Source: Heterodera schachtii (Eukaryota; Nematoda; Chromadorea; Rhabditida; Heteroderidae). Taken from it: DNA of 64,000 nt. A model generated the notes under the pieces. The model was not told the DNA's origin, made no database searches, and was given only the letters and a program-made list of their open reading frames with translations. Positions 42,417 through 53,304 of this stretch are shown piece after piece (position 1 is the stretch's first letter; every line of letters begins with the position of its first letter). The stretch spans positions 130,680 to 194,679 of the forward strand of contig SIJG01000005.1 in assembly GCA_023374025.1 (NCBI GenBank). The letters are read 5' to 3'. Made by a program: the position numbers and the translations under genes.

Positions 42417-42892
42417 GTGCTAGTGCGTTTCTTAAATCCGCCAATGGGCTCGAAAACAAAAATTGGGTAATGTATATAAAAAGCATTGACATGTTATATT
42501 TTTTGCAATCGTCATGCATATATAATTATAACATTTAAAATTTTAAAGACTTTAAAATGGAATCAGCCAAAATTAATTTAAATACTTCGATAGCCCTAAG
42601 AATTCTCTATTTATCTTTAAATTTCAGAAAATTTCATTGAGTTTCAAAAAGTTCTGTACAAAAAATTCAGACAGACTTAAGATTTTTTTTAATTTTATGA
42701 CCATAACTTTTTCAATAATTAAGTAAAAAATTTTGAAAATTGTATTATGATAGAGAACAATTAAAGCTATTGAATGATACCACGAAATATTAATTTGGTT
42801 GAATTAAGCCAAGATATGAATTTATATATATTACCCATTTTTTGTTTTCGAACCCATTGACGGATTTAAGAAGCGCCAGCACGAGCCCAGCA
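42417..42892. mobile_element. foldback element, word AAATCCGCCAATGGGCTCG
   Basis: Inverted arms: GTGCGTTTCTTAAATCCGCC ... TTGGGTAATGTATATAA at 42420-42480 and the complement at 42825-42890. AGCCCAG flanks both ends (near 42409 and 42886), a partial duplication. The centre carries ATAACTTTTT and AGCCCTAAGAATTCTCTATT phrases typical of this group. Confidence 0.65.
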
Positions 42893-44275
42893 GATTTTTT
42901 TGTGCTAAAAATCCTGAAATATGTAATAAAATATGTGCCAAAAAATGCTGAAATATGTGCTAAAAATAAAAGAAATGCCAAATTATGTGCGAAAATATGT
43001 ATTCAAAATTGGGAAAAAAATGTATTTTTATGCATAAAAATCCCAGAAAAATTTATTCTTTATTTTTCTCGCCCTCAAAATAGCAAAGCAAACACATTTG
43101 GAGGTGTTTGGGTTAAAATGATCGTTTTTTGTGATAAAAGTGTTTTGTACATTGAAAGCTGTCAGTTGAATCAGTTTCAGGAACACCGAAACCCAATGAC
43201 GAATTAATTGGCATAATTAGTCATTCGAAAACAAAAAAAATTTTTTTTTTATTTTTTACGGTCTTATTTTTCAATTTGTATTTTTTTTACAGATTTTTCA
43301 CAAAAGTGCCAAAATATGTGCAAAATATGTACCAAACCTCGAATTTATAATAAACGAGAAAATGCTGATGAATTTGACGTACAATTTACGTATATTGCCA
43401 ATTTAAAATTTTTTAATATAAATCATAAGTTGGATTGATTGAACAATGTGAATTAAATTAAAAATCGGAGCACCAAAAATCGAAATATTAAAAAAGTAAA
43501 ATAGTTTTTGCTGAAAAGATGATTAATAAAAAAGGATTCATATATATTATGAAAAGTAATGAATTGTACTAATCAAAAAACATTGTCTGTTCTGTTTCAA
43601 ATTCGGATAAATTTTAATTAGGTTGGCTCCGGTGGTTGTCCATATTATTTTTTGAATTTTCGAAAAAACGCAACTGCATTTCCGGTGCTGGCGCGTTCAC
43701 CTGCCGCACTATACATGAAGATCGTTTGAGTAGTGCTGTTCGAGAATCTCGGGTTTTCGGTCTCGGTCTTCGAGACTTGAGAAAGAGGAAGAGAATTTTT
43801 GCACCTCTAATGATTGATTATTGGTAAACTTAAATTTAATAGATTTATGGTAACTACTGTTTTTTCCGGTTCCCTTTTGTGCCCTTGGCTCTGTTTCATA
43901 TTTTTGCGTTGGATCAGTTCCCCTCCAAGTAGCTTTTTTTTCTAATTTTTCAAAAAGTATTTCCCTTTCAATGGAAGATGAAGATTGAATATAAATATAT
44001 TCAGCTCCCTTCAATGTTTTTGGCATAGATTTGAAAAATGTGCCATTTTTCTGTTTATAAAATTATATATTTAAATATAATATTATAATATAATTAATTA
44101 ATTTTTTGTCTATATCCAGTAAAAAACAAGAAATTTTTTAAGAAAATTCTTAAATATATCCTTAATTATTAGGGCAGGTATTTTAAATTAATTATCTTTT
44201 TTTTTCCGTTCCTAAGGCTTTTGCGGCACTTTTTTTTATCAAAATTTTTCATAAAATAATTTTAGGAAAATCAAA
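42893..44275. other. element remains, no gene seen
   Basis: Begins with AAATATGTGCTAAAAAT words (42895-43015). At 43731 a TAGTGCTGTTCGAGA end with GAGACTTGAGAAAGAGG words is followed by GCACCTCTAATGATTG and a tRNA-like segment (about 43885-43935, ending GTTGGATCAGTTCCCCTCC). No right end is visible, so the element is truncated. Confidence 0.5.
43731..43935 (+). mobile_element. truncated hAT-like copy, TAGTGCTGTTCGAGA family
   Basis: Left end TAGTGCTGTTCGAGA, then GAGA-rich words, GCACCTCTAATGATTG, and a tRNA-like piece ending GGATCAGTTCCCCTCC. It shows the same order of modules as the elements at 16027 and 25398. The right end is missing. Confidence 0.55.
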
Positions 44276-44460
44276 ATGAAGAATTTAAATCACAACTATT
44301 CCATGGGAAAAAGACGCCGACAACAACAAAATGAGGATGCCGCAGACATCTCGGCTACTTCCTCTGAACATAGTCAATTCTCGGCATTGAATTCCCGAAT
44401 TTCCAATCTCGAAAAAATGCTGCAACAGCTTTTACAGATAACCAAGATAAAGTGACTGCT
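44276..44460 (+). CDS. short coiled-coil ORF, decayed
   Basis: ATG at 44276 opens MKNLNHNYSMGKRRRQQQNE and ends in a heptad-like SRISNLEKMLQQLLQITKIK before TGA. In the next frame the coiled coil goes on (PIQQLTLRLDRLDKGSK), so a frameshift probably cut a longer helix. A basic region plus a coiled coil is typical of retrotransposon ORF1 products, but nothing decides this. Confidence 0.4.
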
Positions 44461-44842
44461 GGCCCAATCCAACAGCTCACTTTACGCCTGGACAGGTTGG
44501 ATAAAGGGTCGAAATGCTTGTAACACAAAATTCACAAGCATTAAACATCCAAATTAAAAATTAATGGTATAAAATGTATTTTATTCAATGCTCGCTCACT
44601 CCCAAATAAGATTCCAGAATGTACTTACATATAAAGGGATATGGGAATGGAATACGGTGGTATAAATACGGTGTTTATGAAGTGATATGGGGATGGAATT
44701 AGATGGAGAGCATAAGACGTGCGTGCGAATGGGTAGAAGTGGTACCATTTAGTTTGACGCGTTTTTCTTTTGGCCGTAAGAAATCATTACATCGCCATAA
44801 TTAGCTAATTTTTAAAGAACCTTTTATCCCTCCCAAAAGAAT

Positions 44843-45330
44843 TTGCTTTTTTTAAAATTTCATAGGAATTCTTTTCAAGTATGCCGCCATTGAACAACCA
44901 AATTTTCGCGCCAAACTAAACAGATATTTTAGGGAATGCTAACAATAAGAAAAGAAATTTTGTCTGCAAGGCCTATGGAAAATGGTTTTTTCAAGCTTCC
45001 TTCTGTTCAGCACTATGGTTCTCCAAATGCCGGATTGGTCATTATTTCTTCGCAATCATAGGACATTTCGCATTCACGATCCTAAAAACCGGGACCGGGA
45101 CTTACCGGGACCAGAAAAGTCGGGACCGGAACCAAGACCAAGTTTTTTGACCGGGCCCGGGACCGCGAGAAAAGCCGGGACAGGGACCAACCGGGACTTT
45201 TCCCAAGAGAAAATTTTTTTTGAAAAAAAATTTGAAAATTTGAGTGCACTTTATTACGAAAATTACCTATATTCAAAAATGTACCCATAAAATTTTGTAT
45301 TTTCGTTTTGGGGGACGAACTCGAGGAAAA
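44843..45330. repeat. inverted-repeat arm flanking the Srt gene, left copy
   Basis: About 490 bases matching the reverse complement of 52800-53302 with few differences. It includes GGGACCGGGACTTACCGGG words (45092-45190). The outer edge ends at AATTTGC, the same bases as the edge of the glutathione-synthetase-like exon at 53305, so the arm probably derives from that gene's intron. Confidence 0.7.
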
Positions 45331-45479
45331 TTTTTTGCTCTGCATGCACAATTCCCTCAACAACTTATTGGCGTCTTCAATTGGTGAATTTTTATGAAAG
45401 AAAATCAAATTTTTGTCACACTGAATCTCTCTGTTCAGGTTATTTTGTTCAATCTTCAAGAATTCATCGGTTGAAAAGT

Positions 45480-48400
45480 TCAGTTGGTTTGGTTTAAATT
45501 GGGTCGGACGACAGTAACCCCTCCAATATGGTCGATACGGTGTCGCTTGAACAGTTTCATGTACAGCAGACGGCAGTCCGTGCGGATTGTTTTGTTTAGT
45601 GCCAAATAAATGACGGGCGGAAACCCTAAAATACTCAAAAAAAAAGTTCTTCACTGCAAATATTTTGGCTTGACAAAACGTTGTTAAATTGCCTTACCAT
45701 GTATATGTAACCTAAATTCAAAAATTGGCGTTGCTTTTTCATTGGCATTCTTTTTTACCATGCAAAGTCAGCAAGCGTCATCACCCATTGGTCAACTTCA
45801 TGGCTTTGTAAGTATACGTAAATAGAGCTTCCGAACAAATTCATTGCGGAGATCAGCATAACTTGGACAAATATCTAAAAACAAGTAAAAAAATTGATTT
45901 AAAAAACAAATTAAATTAATTTTAAAAAATTATTTAAGAGAAAAAGATTAAGGTTTTGAGTAGAATTTGGACAAATATCTAAATAAGAAGAAAAAAAGCA
46001 ATTTGAAATGAAAAGAATTTTAAATTTCCAAATTCAAAAAATTTATTCTTTAATCGACAAATTTTAGTTTTACTATTAAAAAATGAATAATGACCCGTAT
46101 TTGTGCTGAATCCAATTCGGAAACCAAAATGCCAAACTCTCTGCGATTCGCCCGAACATCGTAGAAAAGTTTAAACGCAAATACCAAATAAATTGACGGA
46201 CTCAAAAGTGCCACCAGATAATTGTGCCAGGGGTGCCACCAATATTCGTACTTAAATAATATATTTCACAAAAACTTTTAGGCTGCACCATTGAAATGTT
46301 TGGAATTTAGCATGAAAATCGCTAATAATTTTAACAAAATAAAACTTCTTTTTTGCATTTTAAATGTTTTTTGACTTTTTTTTTCATTACACTTATTTCA
46401 AATTTGGTTAAGTCCTTTTAGCTTTTCGCGTCCATTTTGGGATTTTATAGATTAGCATCCATTTTGGCACTTTTTAAACTTTTTAATGCCCACTTCCTCG
46501 CGCTGTTGTCGGTCATCAGCAGTGCGATAACCAACGAACGGGTCGAAGAACCAGGTGGAGAAAAGGCTGCTGTACAGGATGGGTTTTTTGAAGAGTACGG
46601 CATAGCCGAGGGCGTACAGGGAACAGGCGAAGAACCATACGTAAATGCGATGACCGGAGAACAAAAGACGGCACAATTTGGCGAAGCCGAGTTCGAGACA
46701 GCGATTCAGTGCCAACACCTAATTACTACTGCATAGAGATTGTTTTTATATTAATTACCAAATCTGCGGAACTTTCAGCAACCCAAAGACCTTAAATTGA
46801 GAGACAAAATTAAAAATTAATTGCGTGTCCCTATCAATTGGGTGTGTGCGAGAAATGATTTTTACCGAGGACCGAGACCGAGAAATGAACACCTAGAAAA
46901 CCGAGAATTAACACCGAGAAAACCGAGAATTAACACAGAGAAAAGATACGAGAACCGAGACCTAAAAAAACTTGAGAAATTTCTCGACTCGGGAATCGAA
47001 AAACGAGAAGTCTTAATAAAATTAAGCTAAAAATGATTTTAAAAATCAAAAACATACATAAAAAATGGGTGGATCAACAGGAATTTTTGCGAAGGAGTAG
47101 GGGGGAGGCAAGGGCGTAGGCAGGGTGGGGCCGAGGGGGCTAAAGCCCCCCCCCCCCCGAAACCCAAAAAGTAAAAAATTTTCAGTAAATTTTTACAATT
47201 TTCTTAAAAATTGCATTATTCAAAAATTTTCTCGGCGACGCCTATCGGCACCGCCGGACCCCCATTTTACCATATTTTTGAAAAATGGAGGCCAAAATGG
47301 CAAAAAATATGAATTTTTTGGCGAAAACGGCGAAAAATTTTGTAAAATACACCCCATAATTCGGGATTTCAAAAAACCAAAAAATACACCCCTAAAAATC
47401 GACATAAAAAGAAAAATACACCCCTAAAAATCGAATTTTTGACTTCAGCCCCCCCCCCAAAGCCAAGGGTCTGGCTACGCCCTTGGGGGGAGGGGTAAGC
47501 GGCCAATTTTGCGAGTGGGTTTCAACATCGAATTTGACGAACTTTTTTTTCAAAACCGCTTTTTTGCGGTGCGTTTTTTCCGAAAAATTTGCAGGAGGAC
47601 TGGCGGTGCCGATAGGCGCCGCCGGGGGAAATTTTGAAGCAATTTGTTAACAAATTTGTAAAATTGACCAACTTTATTTTTTTAGGGATGTATTTTTATT
47701 AGGGCTGGTCCGGAAGCCGGGACTGGTATTAAAAAAACGGGTACAACTGAGTACCCAGTCCCGGTTTTGACCAATTTTGACCGGGACCGTGAAATTCCCT
47801 GTTTTTCCCGGTTTTCCCAGCCAAAAAGTCCCGGTTTCGCCCAAAATTCCCGGTCCCGACCAGCCCTAATTTTTATGCCATACCCGGCGGCGATGGGTGC
47901 GGGATTCCGGTTCATAGGACAGAATAACGGGGACTCTAATTTTCTTTGCACTAGGTCGTTTCGGCGTCAGCCCAAGTTTATGAACCATCATAACTTTTTT
48001 CTTTGTAAGCCAAATCTAACGATCTTGGTTACATTCAAAAGCCTTCACATGCTCTACTAGTCTTACGAAAAACGAAAAAATTTTTAGCCTTTAAAAGATT
48101 ATTAAGAAAAATTTCAAAAAATTCGACTTTTTTGAAATTTTCATGTATAAGTTTTGGTAATTATCTAATTATGAAGCAAAAGCTTAGAAACAGCTAATAA
48201 ACATGATAAGCTTTCGAATGATATCAAGATTACTAGATTTAGTTTACAAATAAAAAAAAGTTATAATTAAGGGTTGTAAATTATGAAGGTTTTTAGTCCA
48301 TATAAATCCGTATTTTGGGGTTTTTCGGTAATAAATCTACATATTTCGCCATTTTTGCTTTTTTAGTCGATATGTTGGCCATTTGGCAAATTTTCAAAAG

Positions 48401-50266
48401 ATCCCCTAAAGATAGACTTTTTGAAAATTTTAAAAATTACCCCCCCCCCCCCCCAAATATACGAAAAATTTGCGCTTTCGTCGTCATTTTGGCATTTTTA
48501 ATTTATTTTTTCGCCATTTTTTTGCGAACATTTCTTTTTTTAATGAGAATTTTTTCTGAATTTTGGCAAACTTGGAGGTATATACAACGGCTGACAATAA
48601 AATTGCATTTTTATGATAAAATCAATTTTTGGTTGTTTTTAAGGTCTTTTTTAAGTTTGTTTAAGCATATATTGAATATTTTTGGAATTTTTGAGGTTTA
48701 AAATTTATTTTTATTTATTTTTGGCAGTTTTTAGTCCATATTTTGGTCCATATTTGGCCATTTTTGAGCTTTTCAATCCATATTTTCGTGCTTATTTAGT
48801 CCATATTTTATGTCCATATTTCGCGTTTTTTAGTCCATATAATTTACAACCCTAGTTATAATTTGAAACTTGGGCTGGCGCCGAAACGGCGGCGCCGAGA
48901 CAATACAGACCCAATTTTCTTCTTTGACAATAATTAATTCTTTGTAAATAATTAGGTTGTAAATTATATGGACTAAAAAAGGCGAAATATGGACATAAAA
49001 TATGGGCTAAAAAAAGTACGAAATATGGACTAAAAAGCTCAAAAATGGCCAAATATGGACTAAAAACTGTCAAAATATATGTTTTAAATCTTCAAAAATT
49101 CTAAAAAAAGGTTTATGTGTTCAATATTTGCTTAGCTTAAATAAACCTAAAAATAAGACAAACAACCAAAAAATGGATTTAAAACTTAAAAAATGCAAAT
49201 TTTTTTAATTGTCGTCCATTGTATAAAAAACACCTCCAAATTTGCCAATTTCAAAAAAAATTCTCATTTAAAAAAAAATTCACAAAAAAATGATGAAAAT
49301 ATGTAAACCCTGATATAAGTAAATAATGTTAAATATTTTTCTGCCCCCGGCGCCAACCCTGCTGTACCTCCCGCCGCCACGCCGACCAAATACATCAGTG
49401 TGGGACTCGAGCAGAAAACGCCGCCGCTCAGATTAAGCCAACCGGTGAAGAAGCCGAGAATCCACAAAATGCCCAAGTCGGCGATGCCGATGTAGAAGAG
49501 CAGTTTGTAGCATGAGTTGTCATGAAAATGCTTCCAAATGGAGTACATGCACGGCACATACAGAACCTAAGACCAGGGATATGTGTGAATGCCAATTTCT
49601 TAAATTTTTGGTTGTCAGAATTAACGATTGCCGTATTTTTCGAACAAAATCAAAAACTTTCGGCAATTTGTTGGAATGGTATGTTGTATATATGTACTAA
49701 TTTTGCTTATCCAATTCTAGAAATTAAAAGACAACAATTTTTTGATGAAAAGCTATCAACAACTCATAATTAATCTTTCAAATTTTTCTCCGGCGGCTCC
49801 TTTCGGCGCCGCTGGCCTCTTCTACTTCCCCTAGAAATTTTCGAAAAGGCACGCCGCAAAAATTAGGTCATCGCTCGTCGTTTGAGGAAAAAATCTTATT
49901 TGTGTTACTTATTATTATTTTTTAATTTTGAGTAAATGGGCCAGCGATGTCGTAAGGCGCTGCCAGAAAGTTTTGAAAATTTGACAATTTGTCAATTTGT
50001 CAAAAAATTGTTTTCAAAAATGAGTAAAAAAAAAAGCCAATTTTTTAGTTTTTTTATCTTCAACAATTGTTGCATTTATACCCCTAACATTTCAAAATAC
50101 CAATTTTGTGTTGATTACTCACATAATAAATGGCGCACAGTACGCATTTGACAATTCCCCCGGCCACAAATTGCCGCCGTCGCTCCAATGGGACGGAGTC
50201 AATGGGAAACGCCGTGCAATTGTAAAGCCGTTCATATTCGGCATGACGGAACAGAAACAGCTCCAT
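45480..50266 (-). CDS. Srt-type serpentine chemoreceptor (7TM GPCR)
   Basis: Eight exons in perfect phase, 343 residues: 50123-50266, 49368-49566, 46759-46790, 46494-46718, 46095-46250, 45759-45874, 45698-45711, 45480-45625. N-terminus: MELFLFRHAEYERLYNC, as in nematode Srt receptors. Other family signatures: YVPCMYSIWKHFHDNSCYKL, FYIGIADLGILWILGFFTGW, LWVAESSADLVLALNRCLEL, WFFDPFVGY, NYLVALLSPSIYLVFAF, and FPPVIYLALNKTIRTDC near the C-terminus. Seven hydrophobic segments fit. Srt receptors sit in sensory-neuron membranes and are thought to sense chemicals; ligands are unknown. The start is the ATG at 50266 preceded by TTG. Exon 7 has only 14 bases. The 2.6-kb intron 2 is filled with transposons. 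Confidence 0.93.
47109..47485. mobile_element. hAT-like element with C/G runs
   Basis: Ends CAAGGGCGTAGGC (47109) and the complement CTACGCCCTTG (47485), flanked by GGGGGAGG (47101-47108 and 47486-47493). Interior: C run, hairpin module (47232-47256), two ATACACCCCTAAAAATCGA phrases. A truncated copy is at 9430-9807. Lies in the Srt gene's intron 2. Confidence 0.8.
47601..47625. repeat. CGGCGG hairpin module, isolated copy
   Basis: TGGCGGTGCCGATAGGCGCC followed by GCCGG. It lies between the elements at 47109 and 47700, in a piece with GCGGTGCGTTTTTTCCG upstream and TTGTTAACAAATTTG downstream, the usual surroundings of the module. Confidence 0.7.
47700..47868. mobile_element. 169-bp hAT-like MITE, word CCCGGTTTTGACC
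   Basis: Ends TAGGGCTGGTC (47700) and GACCAGCCCTA (47868), flanked by the perfect 8-bp duplication ATTTTTAT (47692-47699 and 47869-47876). The inside consists of CCCGGT and CCGGGAC words. Lies in Srt intron 2. Confidence 0.9.
47947..48912. mobile_element. foldback element, word GTTTCGGCGCCGCC
   Basis: Arms GTCGTTTCGGCGTCAGCCCA (47954) and the complement of GTTTCGGCGCCAGCCCAAGT (about 48890), running into CATAACTTTTTTCTTTG. Flanked by the perfect 9-bp duplication AATTTTCTT (47938-47946 and 48913-48921). An hAT-like element is nested at 48268-48854. Lies in Srt intron 2. Confidence 0.82.
48268..48854. mobile_element. hAT-like element, word TTTAGTCCATATTT
   Basis: Ends TAAGGGTTGTAAATTA (48268) and TAATTTACAACCCTA (48854), flanked by the perfect 8-bp duplication GTTATAAT (48260-48267 and 48855-48862). 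Arms of TTTTTAGTCCATATTT words and a C run. A partial second copy with GGTTGTAAATTATATGGACT starts near 48955. Confidence 0.88.
48955..49320. mobile_element. partial hAT-like copy, word AAATATGGACTAAAAA
   Basis: Starts GGTTGTAAATTATATGGACT, matching the complement of the right end of 48268-48854, and ends around ATATGTAAACCCTGATATAAG. The two ends are diverged and no duplication is clear. Confidence 0.5.
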
Positions 50267-50552
50267 CAATCAGTGAAATTTGACCCTGTCAAACACATAA
50301 TATTTGGCCAATAAAGTTAAATTTCGGTTCTCGAATGGGATGGCTTGGTTGCTCAGAGGAAAGAGAAGTCTTTTTTTAAATTAGCTAATTTTTGGATAGG
50401 ATTTGAACAAAATAATAGGGATTGTATATTTTAGTTGACTTATATATGGCCCTTTCTTATGAGTATACTTTGTTGACGTACGTAACATTCTTTTATTTAT
50501 CTCACTTTCTTACTGCTGGCAATTAACGATGATTTTCAGTTTTGTACATATT

Positions 50553-50905
50553 AATGAGGCTACTTCTATATCCATCCTCATTAGGAAGGCATAACATTTA
50601 AATGAAATGCACAACAAAGAATTGTAACGCAATGGCTAAATGATGTCACAATCATTTGAATGTCATAGAAGACTCATTTAAGTTTAGCTAAGCTGAACAC
50701 GCCGCTGTAGCCATTGCGTTACAATTCTTTATTGTGCATTTAGTTTAAATAATAAGCCTTCCTAATGAGAGAGGGTATAGAACAGGGGTGGGACAACTCT
50801 CGTCTCTCGCCAACTCTCGTGATTTTTGGGACTCTCGCAAACTCTCGCTCTCGTCTTTTCTGAGACAAATCACACCCCTGGTATAGAAGTAGCCTCATTA
50901 AAAAT
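50553..50905. mobile_element. inverted-repeat element, TTAATGAGGCTACTTCTA ends
   Basis: About 85-base inverted ends: TTAATGAGGCTACTTCTA, CTCATTAGGAAGGC and AAAGAATTGTAACGCAATGG on both sides. The right arm is split by a 98-bp hAT-like element (50783-50880). A related left arm starts at 51207. Family unclear; a TA duplication would be possible. Confidence 0.7.
50783..50880. mobile_element. 98-bp hAT-like MITE, word AACTCTCGTCTCTCG
   Basis: CAGGGGTGGGACAACTCTCG at the left and AATCACACCCCTG at the right, flanked by the perfect 8-bp duplication GTATAGAA (50775-50782 and 50881-50888). Interior is CTCTCG words only. Confidence 0.9.
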
Positions 50906-51199
50906 TTGCTTTTGAGCCTCCGCTAGTAGCCTGTAAATTTTTATGAAATTTAACAAAACTTACAAAATTTTGAACCTAAAAGGCAAAAAAAAATTTGCCC
51001 TAAGTTTGTTAAAATTAATAAATTTTTTTAGAATTGAAAAGAATAATAGTTTTTAAAAACAAAAATTATTATTTTTTAGTTGACTTATAGTATTTTGGCC
51101 CCTAATTATGAGTAAACTTTGTAGACGACGTACGTAACATTCTTTTATTTGTCCCACTTTTTTACTGGACAATTAACAGTGATTCTCAATTTTGTACAA

Positions 51200-51300
51200 A
51201 TTAATGAGGCTACTTCTAAATCCTTTCTCATTAGGAAGGCTTAACATTTAAAAAAATGCGCAATAAAGTTGTAACGCAATGAAAATGAGCAAAAAATGAC
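51200..51300. repeat. solo arm of the TTAATGAGGCTAC element
   Basis: TTAATGAGGCTACTTCTAAA, CTCATTAGGAAGGC and TTGTAACGCAATG match the left arm at 50553. The preceding sequence (TTGTAGACGACGTACGTAAC) also matches upstream of 50553, so a longer segment was duplicated. Confidence 0.6.
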
Positions 51301-51503
51301 CTAATTAAGATATGTTTTAAAGTTATCATTTTTTGCCAATATTCAAGGAACGGACTTTTTAAAAGAATTGAAAAAATTTCCAATAGAAATTTTTCGTAAT
51401 ACCGAACGAATAAAAAGAATTACGATTTGGAAATTAAAAAATCAGACTAAATGTCACGACCATTCGAAATGTCATAAAAGATTCATTTGCTTGCTGTCTC
51501 ACA

Positions 51504-51850
51504 TCACTCCCTCTGCTGGGTGTAGCCAAACTGAACATGCCGCTGTTTGAACATCTTGGCAAACTTCTCCATTGTTCCAAGTTCAAAATATGCTCGTCGA
51601 TCAGTCCATTCCATTCGCTTCCGCTGTCCCTTACCTCTTCTTAAGAGTATTAGTCCTCTTCCCTCTGCTCCATCATCCCCGCAGCCGTGCCAATTCCCTC
51701 CAAATATTTTCTTGTTGTGTATTTTTTGTTGTTTGCCTTTCCATGGTGTCTTTTTGTTGACCAGGCCACCGTTTGGCGCCAACAATTTGTGGTGGTTGTG
51801 TTGCCTTTACCCGAGTAAAGCATTTCCGCCGCATTTTCTCCATTCAATGC
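51504..51850 (-). CDS. unassigned coding-like region
   Basis: GC-rich relative to its flanks. Two minus-strand frames look coding: NLSALNGENAAEMLYSGKGN (from about 51862) and, overlapping, APNGGLVNKKTPWKGKQQKI onward to FAKMFKQRHVQFGYTQQRE near 51507. Possible donors (GTAAAG, GTAAGG) lie between, so the two may be successive exons of one gene. No family is recognised. Confidence 0.35.
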
Positions 51851-52371
51851 GCTTAAATTGTCCTTGTAAATGAATAATAATTGGAAATAATGAACAAAGA
51901 TCTTTGTTAAATAAAATCTTTTTTTTTAAAAATAACTTTAAAAAATTTGAACAATTTGTGCGATTGATTCACTGCGATGAACAAGCAGAAGAATTTTTTT
52001 TATGTTCATTATTTTTAAATGCAGTTAATTAATAATTAATGAATGACTGATGAAAAAAGCAAAAAATAAATGAATAAAATGTCGGAATTACGAAATGAAA
52101 AGATGAAAAGCACAAGGATTAATTGAAAAAGAAATTTTAAAAAAATTAAAATTTTCAAAGAGAATGAATAAAAGGGGCCGGGTGAAAAATTCAAAATGAG
52201 CAAAATTTATTTTGGTTGCTATTAATGATGACGATGAAAGCTAAAAAATAAATCCATTTAATTAATTTGAATTTGTTTTGAGGGGAGGGGGTGGAAAAGA
52301 TAATGAATTGGTTTGATCCATGCTTTGTGAAGGAAATCAAAGTAATTAAAAGCAAATTATCAAATAATTAA

Positions 52372-52500
52372 AGGAAAAGTGCCATTGTCCCATTCATTCC
52401 CTTCACACCTTTGTCCACTTTGAAGTTCGAGCCGATGCCCGCCAATTTGACCAATTTTTGAAGCGCATTTTTGCATTGTTGGGTCAGTATCAGGAAAAAG
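52372..52500 (-). CDS. possible last exon, unassigned
   Basis: Minus strand reads LILTQQCKNALQKLVKLAGI and GSNFKVDKGVKGMNGTMALF before a stop at about 52372. The plus strand is also open here (HFEVRADARQFDQFLKRIFA to a stop near 52508), so orientation is uncertain. A plus-strand exon could belong to the glutathione-synthetase-like copy that starts downstream; I could not confirm this. Confidence 0.3.
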
Positions 52501-52799
52501 AGAAAAAGTGAACCAATTTTAATTTTGAATTTCCGCTTTTGTCCAAATTAGAGCTGAGCGGGACCGGGAATTTTGACCAAAACCGGGACTTACCGGGACC
52601 AAAAAGTCGGGACCAAGACCAATTTTTCGACCGGGACCAGGACCGCGAGAAAAGCCGGGACAGGGACCAACCGGGACTTTTCCCAAGAGAAAATTTGAAA
52701 ATTTGAGAAAAAGAGCGATTTAAAAGCAAAAAATTAAAGTGTTTGTCAATTATTTAAAAATCCAGAATTTTGGGACTCAGAAAATTCCAAGATCACCCC

Positions 52800-53302
52800 T
52801 GAAATGAAAATTTTCAAAAATTTTCCTCGAGTTCGTCCCCCAAAACGAAAATACAAAATTTTATGGGTACATTTTTGAATATAGGTAATTTTCGTAATAA
52901 AGTGGACTCAAATTCTCAAATTTTTTTCAAAAAAAATTTTCTCTTGGGAAAAGTCCCGGTTGGTCCCTGTCCCGGCTTTTCTCGCGGTCCCGGTCGAAAA
53001 ACTTGGTCTTGGTCCCGGTCCCGACTTTTCTGGTCCCGGTAAGTCCCGGTCCCGGTTTTTAGGATCGTGAATGCGAAATGTCCTATGATTGCGAAGAAAT
53101 AATGACCAATCCGGCATTTGGAGAGCCATAGTGCTGAACAGAAGGAAGCTTGAAAAAACCATTTTCCATAAGCCTTGCAGACAAAATTTCTTTTCTTATT
53201 GTTAGCATTCCCTAAAATATCTGTTTAGTTTGGCGCGAAAATTTGGTTGTTCAATGGCGGCATACTTGAAAAGAATTCCTATGAAATTTTAAAAAAAGCA
53301 AA
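52800..53302. repeat. inverted-repeat arm flanking the Srt gene, right copy
   Basis: Reverse complement of 44843-45330, including ATCGTGAATGCGAAATGTCC and AGGAAGCTTGAAAAAACC. GGGACCGGGA words also occupy 52549-52690, beginning TAGAGCTGAGCGGGACCGGG. The right edge abuts the glutathione-synthetase-like exon at 53305. Confidence 0.7.
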
Positions 53303-53304
53303 TT

